Shown here: positions 45,358-56,661 of the stretch, piece after piece
Numbering within the stretch: the first letter of the stretch is position 1
Layout of the letters: each line of letters begins with the position of its first letter
Source of the DNA: Dryomyza anilis
Taxonomy: Eukaryota; Arthropoda; Insecta; Diptera; Dryomyzidae
Assembly: GCA_951804985.1 (NCBI GenBank)
Contig: OX638131.1
Span: forward strand, 58,868,351 to 58,932,350
DNA length: 64,000 nt
Direction: 5' to 3'
The notes under the pieces: generated by a model
What the model saw: only the letters and a program-made list of their open reading frames with translations
Databases searched by the model: none
What the model was told of the DNA's origin: nothing
Position numbers and translations under genes: made by a program

Positions 45358-45508
45358 GGGCGGAAAGTGATAAAAAGACCGAACAAAATTTTATTGCAGG
45401 AATCGGTTGCAGACATCAAGGGAAATCGAATGGTACCACTCTCAAGGAGGTCAAAAACCACTTTTTGTAAAAAAATTGTATTTTCGGTCTTTTTATCACT
45501 TTCCGCCC
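45358..45508. mobile_element. 151-bp element with perfect 25-bp inverted ends
   Basis: 45358-45382 (GGGCGGAAAGTGATAAAAAG...) and 45484-45508 are exact inverted copies. The 100-bp middle resembles one unit of the tandem array at 13292-13730 (AATCGGTTGCAGACATCAAG). Confidence 0.8.
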
Positions 45509-45685
45509 ACATGTTATGAGTTTTAAATTAGATAAATTAAATTTTGTTCCAAAGGCTTATAAGAATATAGTTTTTTTTTTTACAAAAATTAATTTAAAAA
45601 CCGTAAAAAAAATACAATTTATTCGTCGATTGGTACTAAAAGTAAACAAAACGAGTTGGGAAAGTTAGGTCACTTGGGTTGGATT

Positions 45686-46010
45686 TATAGTCGGCCAGGC
45701 CCGACTATGGAATACCTTACACTCTTTGTGGATATTTTAGTGCTATAATTTTGAAGGAAATGAAAAAATGGGAATTAAAGTAAGAAAAAATGTGGGCGGA
45801 TCACTCCCATTTTTGGAACACATATTTTTAGGTAAATTTCAAACTCCGAACCATTTTTTGCTAAAACGTATTGAAACAAAATTTTTCAAGTTACCTTGTA
45901 CCAGACAGACGGACATGGCTAAACGGAGTCGGGTATCCCAACCATCTGTGTTTGGTGGTTGGAGATTCATTTAAGTGTTAGGCTTTCTCTACACTATGTG
46001 GAGAAAGCCT
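45686..46010 (+). repeat. Repeat family W, copy 1
   Basis: Starts with a terminal hairpin, ATAGTCGG..CCCGACTAT (45689-45710), then GGAATACCTTACAC, GGGCGGATCACTCCCATTTT and ACCAGACAGACGGACATGGC. It matches 53809-54480 inverted and resembles family Y in its CAGACGGACAT motif. A second, 36-bp inverted pair (GTGGAGAAAGCCTAACACTG) follows at 45975-46045. Confidence 0.65.
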
Positions 46011-46050
46011 AACACTGAAATCATTAGTGTGGAGAAAGCCTATCACTGAA

Positions 46051-46556
46051 ATGAATCTGAAGAATTTGATCACAACCATCAAACACGGAGGCGGTAATGT
46101 GGTCGTATGGAAATGTATGGCCTCGTCCGGAGTATGCAATCTTATTTTAATAGATAAATAGAAATGGATAAATGGATAAAGCAGCATATTTAAATATTTT
46201 AAAGGAACATCTACAACTAGTGGCAATAAATTGGGTATGGGTATTTTTTGCCACTTCCAGCAGAACAATCATTACAAACACACCTCTGGAGTAGTTAAAG
46301 AGTAGTTTCTCTACAATGTCCCAAATCAGTTAAAGCATCCCGCTCAGTCCCCGGATCTCATCCCGATTGAACATTTGTTCACTTTGAAGGAAAAATTCAA
46401 CAGCACAACGTAACCAACAAAAAAACAGCTTAAGACAGTACAAATTGTAGAGTGGGAAAAGATCGAGCCAGAAACGACAACAAAGCCAATTCATTCCATG
46501 AAGAACCGATTAAATAAAGTAATTAAGAATAAAGGAGGACCAACTACATATTAATG
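46051..46556 (+). pseudogene. Tc1-type transposase relic
   Basis: KHGGGNVVVWKCMASSGV (about 46078-46130) and HPAQSPDLIPIEHLF (about 46338-46382) are classic Tc1 (DD34E) landmarks; the last carries the final catalytic Glu. The C-terminal helix-rich tail ends ...KGGPTTY and a stop at 46553-46555. The first catalytic Asp lies upstream of the preserved part, and the second block is too degraded to read. Several stops; no TIRs found. Confidence 0.82.
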
Positions 46557-46963
46557 TGCATATTTTCTTATAAAAAAAAAATATTTTTTACTGTAAAAAC
46601 CAGAGACCGAAAATAATTATTATTTTCCAATTTTTTTGTATAAAAGTCATTGTGAAGGAATAAGCTACAACAAAACCATTAGAAAGCTTTCGACGAAAAC
46701 TTTTCTTTTATTATTTTTATTTTAGGACTTTTAAATTTTAAAATATTTAATAATAGTTATTTTTTAGTAAAAAATAAAATCATTAATAATAATTATTTTT
46801 GATAAATATTTATAAAAGTCACAAATATATATTATTTTTGATAATTATTCATAAAAGTCAAAAATAATTATTATTTTTGAGAAATATTTATAAAATCGAC
46901 AATAATTATTATTTTTGATAAATATTTATAAAAGCCCAAAATAACTTTTATTTTTGAAAAATA

Positions 46964-47957
46964 CACGCTGCAAAAAAAAGGGCTCTACCAATATAATTTT
47001 GGAAGCATTACATATATCTTTGGTGCTTTATGCAAACAAAAGTATTATTTCATTGCCAAACATTATTATAATAAGAGCCAAACATATTTTTGTTTCGTCC
47101 AAACATATTTATGTTCAGAATGAATAATTTTCGGCGTTATTGGAAACATATATATGTTTGAATGTGAAAAACATTTTATTTACATGTAAACAAATTTATG
47201 TTTACATTTAATTTTAATGTAAAAATAGTAAATTTAGTGCTAATATCTTCTTTACACAATACTGGATTTTCCCTATTTTTAAATTACTTTTTTTTAATTT
47301 ATATTATATAATTATAAACTTTTATTTTATTTTTATTACACATATTTTATTTATACCTAATAATTTTATTTCCCTATATTGTTCCTATTTTGAGTTCAGT
47401 ACTTTACGGATGAATTGGAAATTTCTCAAACAGTCACTATCTGGTATTAACAGTAATTGGCGGTACATAAACAAATTCTTCCACCAAATAGAACTTTTGA
47501 ACTAAATGAATGTGAGTGTTACTGAGTGCTAAAAGAAGGCAGCGCTCTTATTTAATTGTGCTATCGTAATGCTAAACATACATATAATCAAAATAATGCT
47601 ATTATTTTTAAATTCGTTGTCACCCAGTAACAATCACGAATAACCAAATACATATAATTCAAAGAACCTTTTATTGACGTTGGGTGTGTTAAATAGCGGA
47701 AATATCAAACATACATATAATAATATCTGATGAAAAATATATATTTCTACAGAAACATTAATGTAATAAAATTCATGTAAATCCGCGATAAAGGCCATTT
47801 ATGTTTAAATATCGTATAATAATATTTCAATCTGAACAAAATAATCATACAATTCAATTTTAATGTAATTAGATATTTCTCCCAATATTTATATGGTGAT
47901 TTCGAATTATGTTATAATTACATTCAAGCATATTCAAACAAATCTTTTCTATCCGTG
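46964..47957 (+). mobile_element. AT-rich element X, copy 2 (uninterrupted), TA target
   Basis: Begins CACGCTGCAAAAAAAAGG and ends TTTTCTATCCGTG, flanked on both sides by TA (46962-46963 and 47958-47959) within an otherwise continuous tandem array, so the target site can be read exactly. The ends are short imperfect inverted repeats. About 180 bp at 47365-47545 is absent from copy 1. Non-coding. Confidence 0.82.
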
Positions 47958-48130
47958 TATTTATAAAAGTCAAAAATAACTTTTATTTTTCAGATATATT
48001 TATAAAAGTCAAAAACAACTTCTATTCCTGATAAATATTTATAAAAGTCAAAAATAATTATTATTTCCGATAAATATTTATTATTTTTGAAAAATATATA
48101 TTATATTATAAAAGTAAAAAAAAAAAATTA

Positions 48131-49004
48131 TTATTTTAAAGATATATGGATTTTGCGGAATCCATACAGCTCATCGAGACAATTATTTTGAAACCCAGAG
48201 GTGTAACCATTGTGATTTGGCAGAACTCACTTGCATTGGATATTTTTTTTGGACAAATTGGTTCCATTGGGATTTGGCCATTTTGATAAAGATAGCTGTA
48301 GGGTGTCGCACTTTTTATTTTTTTTTTCATGTCAAAATTTCCTTTCAGTCGCTCAGAAGAATTCGTTGACGACGGATGTGTAATATATTTTTTTTAACCG
48401 ATTAAAGCCTGCCGAATCAAATACACACCAGGAGATTACGCAATGCAATTTTCCCCATCATGTTTTCCCATAATGCGTACATCAGATGCTAAGAATTTTG
48501 TTCGATTTTGCATCTAGCACCACTACATTATATCAGTATGAAATTGTATATCTCTGCGTGCAATTCCCTTCATTTTAATCAAAATTTCAGTAAGATAAAG
48601 TTTAAAACATTTTTTCGAAATTTTGACAGCAAAACATTGCGAACTAATAAGAGAGCTTAGAGAATTGTGATAAATTACTCTCTCGACACACTATTTTGGT
48701 AATACAAATTTCTTTTTGATTATTAGCAAAAACTAATATCTGGACACAGATTTTTTTTTGCCAATTATCCGTAAGGCAAGGTTCATATTTTATTTTATGA
48801 TAAAGTTTGCATCTGCAACATGTCGAAATCGTGCGATAAAAAGTACCAAAAACGGCGTTTTTTGTAACATTGTCTCGACTTTTTGCAAAATCTCGGCGTA
48901 TAGGGAAAATTCTGAGTACGCAGCAAGAATCAGGAGACCGAAATCAACCAGAAATTATAGGTTTCATTCCAGATTAGGCCAACAACCCCCAATTTGTAAA
49001 ACAG
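48131..49004. other. No gene seen
   Basis: An 83-codon frame at 48758-49009 shows no motif and is unlikely to be a gene. Confidence 0.4.
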
Positions 49005-49326
49005 TGTAATTATTATTTTTAACTTGTATAAATATTTATTCAAAATAATAATTATATCTGACTTTTATAAATATTTATCAAAAAATAATAATCTTTAATG
49101 ATTTTTATTTATATTACTCAAAAATAACTATTATTAAAGATTTTAATATAAAAAAGTTAAAAATAATTATTATAACCTGAATTTTTCAAATAAAATATAT
49201 AATAATTATGTATAATAATTATGTCTCTGGTAAAAACTATACTGTGCGCAAACTTTTTTTTCTGTTTTCGTCCTGTTTTCAAATTAATATATTTATGTTT
49301 TGTAACAAAACTTATAAGAATAAGTA

Positions 49327-49425
49327 CGCCTGAGGTTGTAACTCAGCAGTCCAGAAGCCGTCCTCAGCAGGTTTGAATCCCGGCTTGGGCATGGGCGCTG
49401 GTGGTGATATTAACCACAAACTCGT
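49327..49425 (+). other. tRNA-like SINE head of a different family
   Basis: GCCTGAGGTTGTAACTCAGC and CAGGTTTGAATCCCGGCTTG look like tRNA-type internal promoter boxes. The sequence after them does not match the main SINE, so this is a separate or older family. Confidence 0.4.
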
Positions 49426-49544
49426 AAGGAATAGATTTTACAGTACAATGGATATTAAAAAAAATCTAAAAAAAAATTTAAAAATCTAAAATCTGACATG
49501 TTTATGTAGTAAGACATGTAAAATTGTCGTAGCCAGAGATTGAA

Positions 49545-49645
49545 AAAAACCGTACGCTACACGTACAGTACGTCAAGAGAACACAAACACTATCTTGCAG
49601 GGTAGCGTTTGTGTTTGTGAACACAAACTCTAACGCTACAAAACG
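49545..49645. repeat. GTACG repeats and an AACACAAAC hairpin
   Basis: CGTACGCTACACGTACAGTACG is followed by GTAGCGTTTGTGTTTGTG, which pairs with AACACAAACTCTAACGCTAC (49603-49640). Confidence 0.7.
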
Positions 49646-49764
49646 AACACTAACAGAAAGAATAGAACACAACGATAACGAATTCCGATGCGTACACATA
49701 CTCCTTTTCAATTTATAGTGATTTTTCATAGAACACAAACCGAAAACAGTATACACGAGGTTCG

Positions 49765-49905
49765 TTAGTGTTGTTTTTAGCGTTATTTTAGTGTTCTTTT
49801 TAGAGTTCTTTTAGAGTTTTTTTTAGTGTTTTTTTTAGTGTTTTTTTAGTGTTTTTTTTTTAAGTTTTTTTTAGTGTTTTTTTAGAATTTTTAAAGTTTT
49901 TTTTG
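49765..49905 (+). repeat. T-rich TTTTTTAGTGTT minisatellite
   Basis: About ten 12-16-bp units of T-runs ending in AGTGTT or AGAGTT. Confidence 0.8.
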
Positions 49906-49984
49906 TGTTATTTTAAAAATTATAAAAAAAAGGAAGGGTTTCTGTACCAGAGGTTTTGTGGCGCCTCCACCAAGTGATCGAAGT

Positions 49985-50275
49985 GATTAGGCCCCGCCCT
50001 CTTAAAGTGGGCGGAAATCGCTTTTTGAACCAACTTTTTTTTTCGCTGAAATCGATAGAGAAGGTCGAGAAATGGATGTGGCCACCGAGAGGGGTAGGCC
50101 ACGCCCACTCCGAGTGGGCGGAAATCGCCTTTTTGTACCAACTTTTTTTTATGGCGGAATTCGATAGAAGAGGTCGAGAAATGGATGTAGCCACCGAAAG
50201 GGGTAGGCCACACCCACTCCAAGTGGGCGGAAATCGCCTTTTTGTACCAACTCTTCTTTATTGCGGAATCTTTTT
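49985..50275 (+). repeat. 108-bp tandem repeat, about 2.5 copies
   Basis: GTGGGCGGAAATCGC starts units at 50007, 50114 and 50223 (periods 107 and 109). Each carries AGGTCGAGAAATGGATGT and GGGGTAGGCCAC. GC-rich against its surroundings. Because the period is close to a multiple of three, open frames of 93-122 codons arise on both strands; I treat these as by-products. Confidence 0.85.
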
Positions 50276-50682
50276 TTATTTTCTTCGATCACTTCTAGCG
50301 GTAAATCGAATACAACAACAGTAAAACTTTCCACTCAAAAGACAATGTTGTGCTGTTTCAGTTTTCATAGCTTCGCTTCGCTCGTGTCGTTCGTCGTTTG
50401 TGAAGTTTGTGTTCGTCGTGTGTTTTGTTTCAATTGAGTTTTGTGGGCTTTGGTTCGCTTAACTTCTGTTTCGTTTCAAGTTACTGCCTGAACAGAATAC
50501 GAACAACAAATTTGACGTTCGGCGACTGACGCTTGAATAGTAAATGTTGTCATCTTCTTTGATAATTCTAAGAGAATTTGAGAATCGTTGCCAACTATTT
50601 CTAAGATTTTTGATTTATTTTTTATATTTTGTTTGCGAAATTTTATAATATCACACTTAATATTATTATATATTCCATTGTT
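50276..50682. other. No gene seen
   Basis: Contains a CG-rich short stretch with TTCG words (50370-50425); nothing else recognised. Confidence 0.35.
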
Positions 50683-51014
50683 GAAGTATATACAGGTTAG
50701 TTCATCTAGACAATTAGTTGGCATACACTATGCTGAGAATGTCAATAATAAAATTTAAAAAATACAACAATTAATTGTCAATTTAAAATTTATTTCAATG
50801 TTATGTTTTTTTGCACTTTAATTTGGCTAATTTATTAAAATTGCACATCACAAATTCACTTTATCACTTTGTTATAAACTGCGGTGTTCTTATGGTGCCC
50901 CTAGACAGCTTGAAAATTACGAAAATGTTGAAATTTATTTATTTTAAAATTTTGAGTTTAAATTTTTTTATGAATTTGTAAAAATTGATGTTTTGTTTAA
51001 AAGTTTTCGTACAC
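50683..51014 (+). mobile_element. Element M end, copy 2
   Basis: GTTGAAGTATATACAGGTTAG and the following 330 bp match the left part of 34453-34835, then run directly into mariner transposase sequence at 51015. Confidence 0.75.
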
Positions 51015-51330
51015 AGTGAATGCCACAATCAATTTATTGGAAACCAAGTTTGGAGAACGTGTTATCTCACGAAATGGTCCTGTCGATTGGCCGCCTCGGT
51101 CGTGCGATTTGACGCCGTTAGACTATTTCCTGTGGGGCTACGTCAAGTATATGGTCTATGCCAACAAGCCAGCGACGATTGCTGAACTTCGTACGAATAT
51201 CGAACGTGAAACTGCAGCAATATCGGCCGATTTATGCTTGAAAACCGTCGAAAATTGGGTTCAGCGTCTGGACTTCTGCAAGCGTGCCCGTGGTGGCCTT
51301 GCAAAAGAAATCGAGTTCCATACATAATGG
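51015..51330 (+). pseudogene. Mariner-type transposase, C-terminal third
   Basis: An uninterrupted frame with SRNGPVDWPPRSCDLTPLDY, the usual segment carrying the last catalytic Asp, then FLWGYVKYMVYANKPATI and a C-terminal RARGG...IEFHT tail with stop at 51325-51327. The first two catalytic residues and the DNA-binding domain are missing. Common in insect genomes. It may belong to the same transposon as the flanking element M end. Confidence 0.82.
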
Positions 51331-51429
51331 CATCGAACGTACTTTTACAGGAATAAAGAAATTCATTGATATCCAAAACCGTTTTTGTTTTATTTAAAAA
51401 AAAAACTTTATTTAAAAAAGCTAACCGGG

Positions 51430-53808
51430 GACTGGCAGGCCTACTCTGCCCTTCTTAACACATATAATAAAGAAATAAGAAGTGCGAAGAGGAAAGCTTC
51501 CGAAACTTCTGTGAGAACATCACTGACACATCAGCTGCAGCGAGGCTATAGAAGGCTATAACAAAAGTTAAAACAGAAACATCACTCTCACTAAAAAGGG
51601 AGGATGGGAGCTATACCGAAAATGAGAATCAAAATGTTTCACTTTTGCTAAAGACTCACTTTCCAGGCATTACGCAAAACGTGCAAGTACACGATGAAAT
51701 TCTTGTTAGACCCAGAAGAGAAGACTGGGAGATGGCAAACAAGGTCTTTACAGAACAAAGAATTGATTGGGCCTTAAATACATTCCAACCTTTCAAGTCC
51801 CCAGGTGTTGACGGCATATTCCTAGCTTTGCTACAACAGGGTAAATATTACCTAATGAAACACTTGATAAGAATAACTTGAAGCAGCCTAGCACTAGGCT
51901 ACATACCAAGCATTTGGAGAATAGCCAAGATGGTATTTATACCAAAGGTGGATAAAAAAGATCCCACCCATCCAAAGTCCTTCAGGCCAATTAGTCTCAT
52001 ATCCTTTGTACTTAAAACAATGGAAAAGATAATAGACAATTATATCAGAGAGAATACTCTGAAAGAAATCCCACCACATACGTGTCAGCATCATATAGAA
52101 CAGGTAGATCCACAGAAACCGCTCTATATCAACTGACAAATATAATTCAAAAAACCATAGATCAAAAAGAGATCGCACTGTGTGCCTTCCTTGACATCGA
52201 GGGTGCCTTTGATAATACCTCTCATGCTTGCATCAAGAGGTCTCTGGAGGTTAAGGGAGTAAACAACACTATGTCAAGATGGATGAGCGGAATGCTAAAA
52301 TGCAGAACAGAAGAAGTAGCGGTTGGGACAACCAACATAAGAATTATTACAACTAGGGGCTGTTCACAAGGGGAGGTACTCTCACCCCTTATGTGGAGCT
52401 TGGTTGTAGATGAGCTGTGGAAACTTACAAACATGGGATTTGAATGTCAAGGGTACGCCGACGACATAGTAATCATATGCAGAGGGAAATTTGAAGACAC
52501 TCTATGTGATAGAATAAAATTAGGTGAACAACAAATGAATGGTGTGTAATCGTAGGGCTAAATATAAATCCCGCAAAAACCACCATGAATCCCTTTACAA
52601 GAAGAAGAAACCATAATATTAGACCAATTCGGCTAGACGGAGTCGAAGTAAGCTGGAGTGAAGAAGTTAAATATTTAGAAATTAGACTAGACAGCAAACT
52701 ACTATGGAAGCAACAAGAAAAAGAAGTCATAATAAAAGCCACACGGGCAATTATGATAAGTAGGTCCATTGCAGGCAAACGCTGGGGATGCACACCCAAA
52801 ATAATGCGATGGATGGATGTATGGAATAGTGGTATGGGCAAAAAGACTAGGTCTTCAGACAACACAGACATCTCTAGAAAAAGTTCAACAGCTACCTTGT
52901 TCTTGTATAACAGGAGCCATGAGAACATGTCCCACGGCGGCAATGGAAGTACTCCTTGAATTTGCACCATTACATCTGTTCCTGCAGGGAGTAGCAAGAG
53001 GAGCACTCCACCGCATAGCAAACGAAGGTATTGGAAATAGAGGACGTATGGAGCCCGGGAAAGCGTGTCTTCTGACCCGACTGTTTCCCACGCTACCAAC
53101 ACCAATAGACCATAAAACGAGATTCAACTTCGTAAAAAAATTCAAGACGAAACGCAGTAATAAAAATATATCGAAAATATATCTGATACATATGATATAC
53201 ACAAGAATATGATCACGTGGTACACGGATGGATCAATAACAGATGAAGGAGCAGGAGTATATGGGAAAATACACCAGTATCTTTCAAGCGGAAATATACG
53301 CTATAGATAGATGCATCCAGTTCAATCTGGATAGAAATTATAGCAATAACAATATAGCAATCCTGTCGGACAGTCCAGGCAGCCACAATGGCATTAGAAT
53401 CTTACGAGATCAATTCAGAACTAGTATGGAAATGTCTAGGTAAAATAAATAAACTAGGTATGAATAATAGTGTCACTATACTTTGGGCACCTGGCCACAG
53501 TGGAATAGAAGGCAATGAAGAAGCTGACAAATTTACACGGATAGGTGCCGCCACAAAACTAATAGGTTCCGAACCTTTTTGTGAAAAATGTTATTAGAAA
53601 GATGAACCCTAACCATATAACCAGGTTTTTAACTGAGATAGGCTTGACGGACATCCTATAGAACTATTCAAACCAGAACCCCCTATAAATAGAATAGGGA
53701 TATGCCACAGCTGAGAATGGCTTCAGTCATGGTATCAAGCGGGGCACAATAGATCTATTCAGGTCGCAGTGCATTACCCCGAAGCAATAATAAAAAATAA
53801 TAATAATA
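51430..53808 (+). mobile_element. LINE C: second RNase H-bearing non-LTR element, 5' truncated
   Basis: Starts abruptly within ORF2 before RT (no endonuclease) and ends in an (AAT/TAA)n tail (53787-53806). It differs in sequence from LINE A but has the same RT-RNase H order. 5' truncation is typical of LINE insertion. No target duplication found. Antisense to me31B, within intron 1. Confidence 0.88.
51645..53597 (+). pseudogene. LINE C reverse transcriptase and RNase H, frameshifted
   Basis: RT pieces: FKSPGVDGIF (about 51795), MVFIPKVDKK and KSFRPISLISF (51930-52010), then in a new frame FLDIEGAFDN (about 52190), RGCSQGEVLSPLMW (about 52355) and GYADDIVI with both catalytic Asp residues (about 52451-52474). 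RNase H pieces: WYTDGSITDEGAG (about 53220), IFQAEIYAI (about 53280), ILSDSPGS (about 53360), LWAPGHSGIEGNEEAD (about 53480-53527). Breaks fall near 51880, 52130, 52549, 52950 and 53210-53450. Unlike LINE A, the polymerase active site is preserved, but the enzyme cannot be made as one chain. Confidence 0.87.
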
Positions 53809-54480
53809 ACCTACACCTATGAGATACAGGTGGTACCTGTATTCAAACGTATATATTCTTGATCAGCATCACGACCCGAGTCCGTTTAGTCCGACTTCAC
53901 GAAAACTTGAGAAATACTGGTGAGAATTCGCTGAAATTTTGTTCCAATATGTTTTACCTTAAACATTGTTCGGAGTACGGAAATTAGCCCAATCGGTTGA
54001 CGGACACGCACAGCTCCCATACAAGTCACATTTATACAACAATTTAGGAACCAATAACTTGAAAAGTATTCAATATATAGTCATACAATTTAAAATGTAT
54101 TGTTAGAATTAACAAAAAACAAATGTGTTCCAAAAACGGGCGTGAGCCGCCGGTTTTATTATAATGGAAATTTTTGTCGTAAATTATTATAAATAAATCT
54201 ATAAAATATTAGCCTTAAAAATCATTTAATGTTTTAAAATTAGGCGTAGTCCGCCCACTTTTAGTTTTCTCTTTTTTATTAGTTTTTTTTTATACTTTTA
54301 TATATATTTTTTTTTTAATTACGGGAATAATAAGACGTGAACTTCTGATATGTGAATAACATTCTGAGGGAGAGAGTATTCAACATTATTAGAAATTTTA
54401 AAAGTTAGGTATACAATTATATATCCCACATTAATATTCCATGTAGGGTATTCCATAGTCAGGCCCGACCGACTTTAAGT
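53809..54480 (-). repeat. Repeat family W, copy 2
   Basis: Contains TATATTCTTGATCAGCATCA, GTGTTCCAAAAACGGGCGTG, TTCCAATATGTTTTACCTT and ends GTAGGGTATTCCATAGTC plus a degraded terminal hairpin. It matches 45686-46010 in inverse order. Confidence 0.65.
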
Positions 54481-54710
54481 CAAATTTGTGTAGTACGGAG
54501 ACTGAAAACTGTCGTACAAAACGAGAATTATCGTACGCCTGGCAACACTGATTACTATTTATTTTTCACAGGTCTAACTGTTTGAATAAAAATAGTATTA
54601 ACCCAGGGTATACCATGTTTTCAACAAGAAACTATTAAATGTAGCGCTCTGATATTAGTATATGTATGCACGGTTACATAAAAGTTATTAAATGGTGATA
54701 AATAACTTAC

Positions 54711-54763
54711 CCTTTCGTCACTAAATTCATATGGGCTGCGCTATTTATATTTTCTGTCATCAT
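54711..54763 (-). CDS. me31B: me31B exon 1 (coding start)
   Basis: Begins with two Met codons (54763-54758) and encodes MMTENINSAAHMNLVTKG, matching the known MMTE...TKG start of Drosophila Me31B. It ends at donor AAAGG/GTAAGT (54711/54710) in phase 2; the first base of exon 2 completes a Gly codon. The A-run before the ATG is a reasonable fly start context. Upstream, TTTTATTTTATTAAG/GAG (54779) could be a splice acceptor for a 5' UTR intron; this is inference. Confidence 0.92.
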
Positions 54764-55078
54764 TTTTTTGTATTGCTCCTTAATAAAATAAAATTGATTG
54801 ATTGAAGAATGTAGACTCACTTTTAACAAAATATTATCTTTTTTATCTTCTTTAAAACATTGTATGCAATGCTGTTTTATTATCAAAATCTGAAATTTAT
54901 AAATGGATTATTATTAAAATATAAATTATTTGGTTAAATTTTATAATAGTACATAGTGCTGACTAGATATTTTACAAAAATTAATTATATCCTTAATCAT
55001 ACTTCCAATGTGAATGAAAAATTGTTCTTATATAATTTCGATACCCGTGTGAAATTAATGTCACCAAAAACAGTATAT
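54764..55078. other. me31B: Upstream of me31B start codon; no gene seen
   Basis: Candidate 5' UTR with possible splice acceptor at 54779. No recognisable promoter element; the transcription start is probably on a 5' exon elsewhere. Confidence 0.35.
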
Positions 55079-55700
55079 ATTAGGGATGTCGATCCCGGAA
55101 CGTTTTCGCAATCCCGGGATTTCAAAATTACAATCCCGGGATCCCGGGATTTCCAGAAATTAAATCAGTATTCTTTAAAGCATTTAAAATACTAACTTTA
55201 AGGTTTTCAAACGTCTTTAAATATAAAATTACTTGTACTAAGCTGAACACAGCTGTGGAAAAAATGGTTAACCTTTATTCGATCTCTGGGTGAAATATTC
55301 TACTGTTAACTGGATTCGATCGAGTAGATATTTTACGTTATGTTCCATTATTACGTTGTCCACCAAAAAAGTATTATTATAATTATATTTGATCAGTTGC
55401 AGGAATATTTGAATACATTTGTGGCAGAGTATTAAAAATTGGTCCAATTTTTTGTTTTGGCCATTTAATTTTTTTTATAATTTTTCCTTTTTGTTATAAA
55501 TATTTATTATATTAAAACAATACCAATATTTGATTAAACGTGAAAAATCGTTTCCAAAATTTATTCAAAAAATAACCAAACTTTTTTATTCTGATTATAA
55601 AACTTTCGAAATTTTAATACCCACTTACTGTATTACAAAACGAACAACGAAACGAATATTTTCAAGCTTTGAAATTAATATAAAATTACGTCTCTTTCAT

Positions 55701-55745
55701 CTAATAGTCTTTCGTCTAATAGTCTTTCGCCTAATAGTCTTTCGT
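55701..55745 (+). repeat. 15-bp tandem triplicate
   Basis: CTAATAGTCTTTCGT three times, with one C/T change in the second. In a local open frame it would add LIVFR repeats; coding is doubtful. Confidence 0.9.
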
Positions 55746-56354
55746 TTTCAAATACAGAAAGAGGCACTTAATTAAACTTTTAATGTTAATTTTTTAACAT
55801 TTTTAATGTTTAACTTTTTTAAAATAAGTTACAGTTCTTAATTATATAAAATAATTAATGTATCGAAAATATTGTTGATTTTGTTTGCATAACAATTACA
55901 AAAATCGTTATCTTAATTTAAATTTCATGTCACTTGCCTTTGAAACTTATAAATTTGTTTAAAATTACGTCACTTTCGTCTAATAGTTATTTTTTTAAAA
56001 TATAGAAATAGGCACTAAATTAATAAAAAAAAAAAATATTTTAAGTGAAATAAGTAATTGAAGAGTGGATGCAAGGTAAGTAAGTTTTTGAGATATTTTA
56101 GTTGAAATTATTGAAATGTTTGTATCTCATAAATTAATGAACCGATATTATTAGTTCAAAATTTTCATCAAAAATACTATATTAAATAATTAAAAAAAAT
56201 GTACTTGTTAAATTTAAATATGCATAATTTACAATATCATAAAATTTAAATTTAACAAGTAAAAAAAAAAATTGATATTATTTAATTTAGTATTTATAAC
56301 TTTTTAAACAAGAATCGTAACTGGGGTTAAAAGGGGATACATAACGCTACATAA

Positions 56355-56661
56355 TAATAATAATAATAATAATAATAGTTTGGCGCTACAGTCCTGTATA
56401 GAACTTCGGCCGAGCTCTCTCACCATTTTGAGCTGTGCGTGTTATATTTGTACTCAAAGTGGTGGGACCTACAGTTTATTGCCGAATCCGAACGGCGGGT
56501 GAGAGCTTTTCATAGGCAATGTTTTACTCTCGTAGGTTTGCCATTTACTGTCGAGAGGTAGCGCGGTATAGAAAAATGTTTCTATGAAAAGATGTTGTTA
56601 GCCCCAGTCCAGGCTTGAACCGGGGACCTTTCGGCTCGCAGTCCAACACACAAACCACTGA
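56355..56661 (-). mobile_element. tRNA-derived SINE, copy 5
   Basis: Full body, B box GGTTCAAGCC on the minus strand, A box TAGCTCAGTGG, and (TAA)8-9 tail on the plus strand. Direct repeat GCTACATAA at 56346-56354 and 56662-56670 is the probable target duplication. Nested in the CCCGGG element. Confidence 0.9.

Larger units (their letters stand above)
46780..49215 (+). repeat. AATAATTATTATTTTTGA tandem array, split
   Basis: Units of 45-55 bp (TTTATAAAAGTCAAAAATAA, TTATTATTTTTGATAAATAT) run at 46780-46963, 47958-48130 and 49005-49215. Element X copy 2 (46964-47957) interrupts the first two runs; 48131-49004 is unrelated DNA with no gene. Confidence 0.8.
43683..54710 (-). other. me31B: me31B intron 1 (about 11.0 kb)
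   Basis: GT...AG intron bounded by GTAAGT (54710) and TTTTACAG (43683). It holds a Tc1 relic, element X copy 2, a mariner fragment, LINE C and several tandem arrays. Confidence 0.9.

Noticed and set aside
49913..50334. Overlapping 61-122-codon frames on both strands
   Set aside because: Arise from a 108-bp repeat whose period is about a multiple of three; no start context or family motif.
52473..53105. 210-codon minus-strand frame
   Set aside because: Lies opposite LINE C; plus-strand RT motifs explain the sequence.
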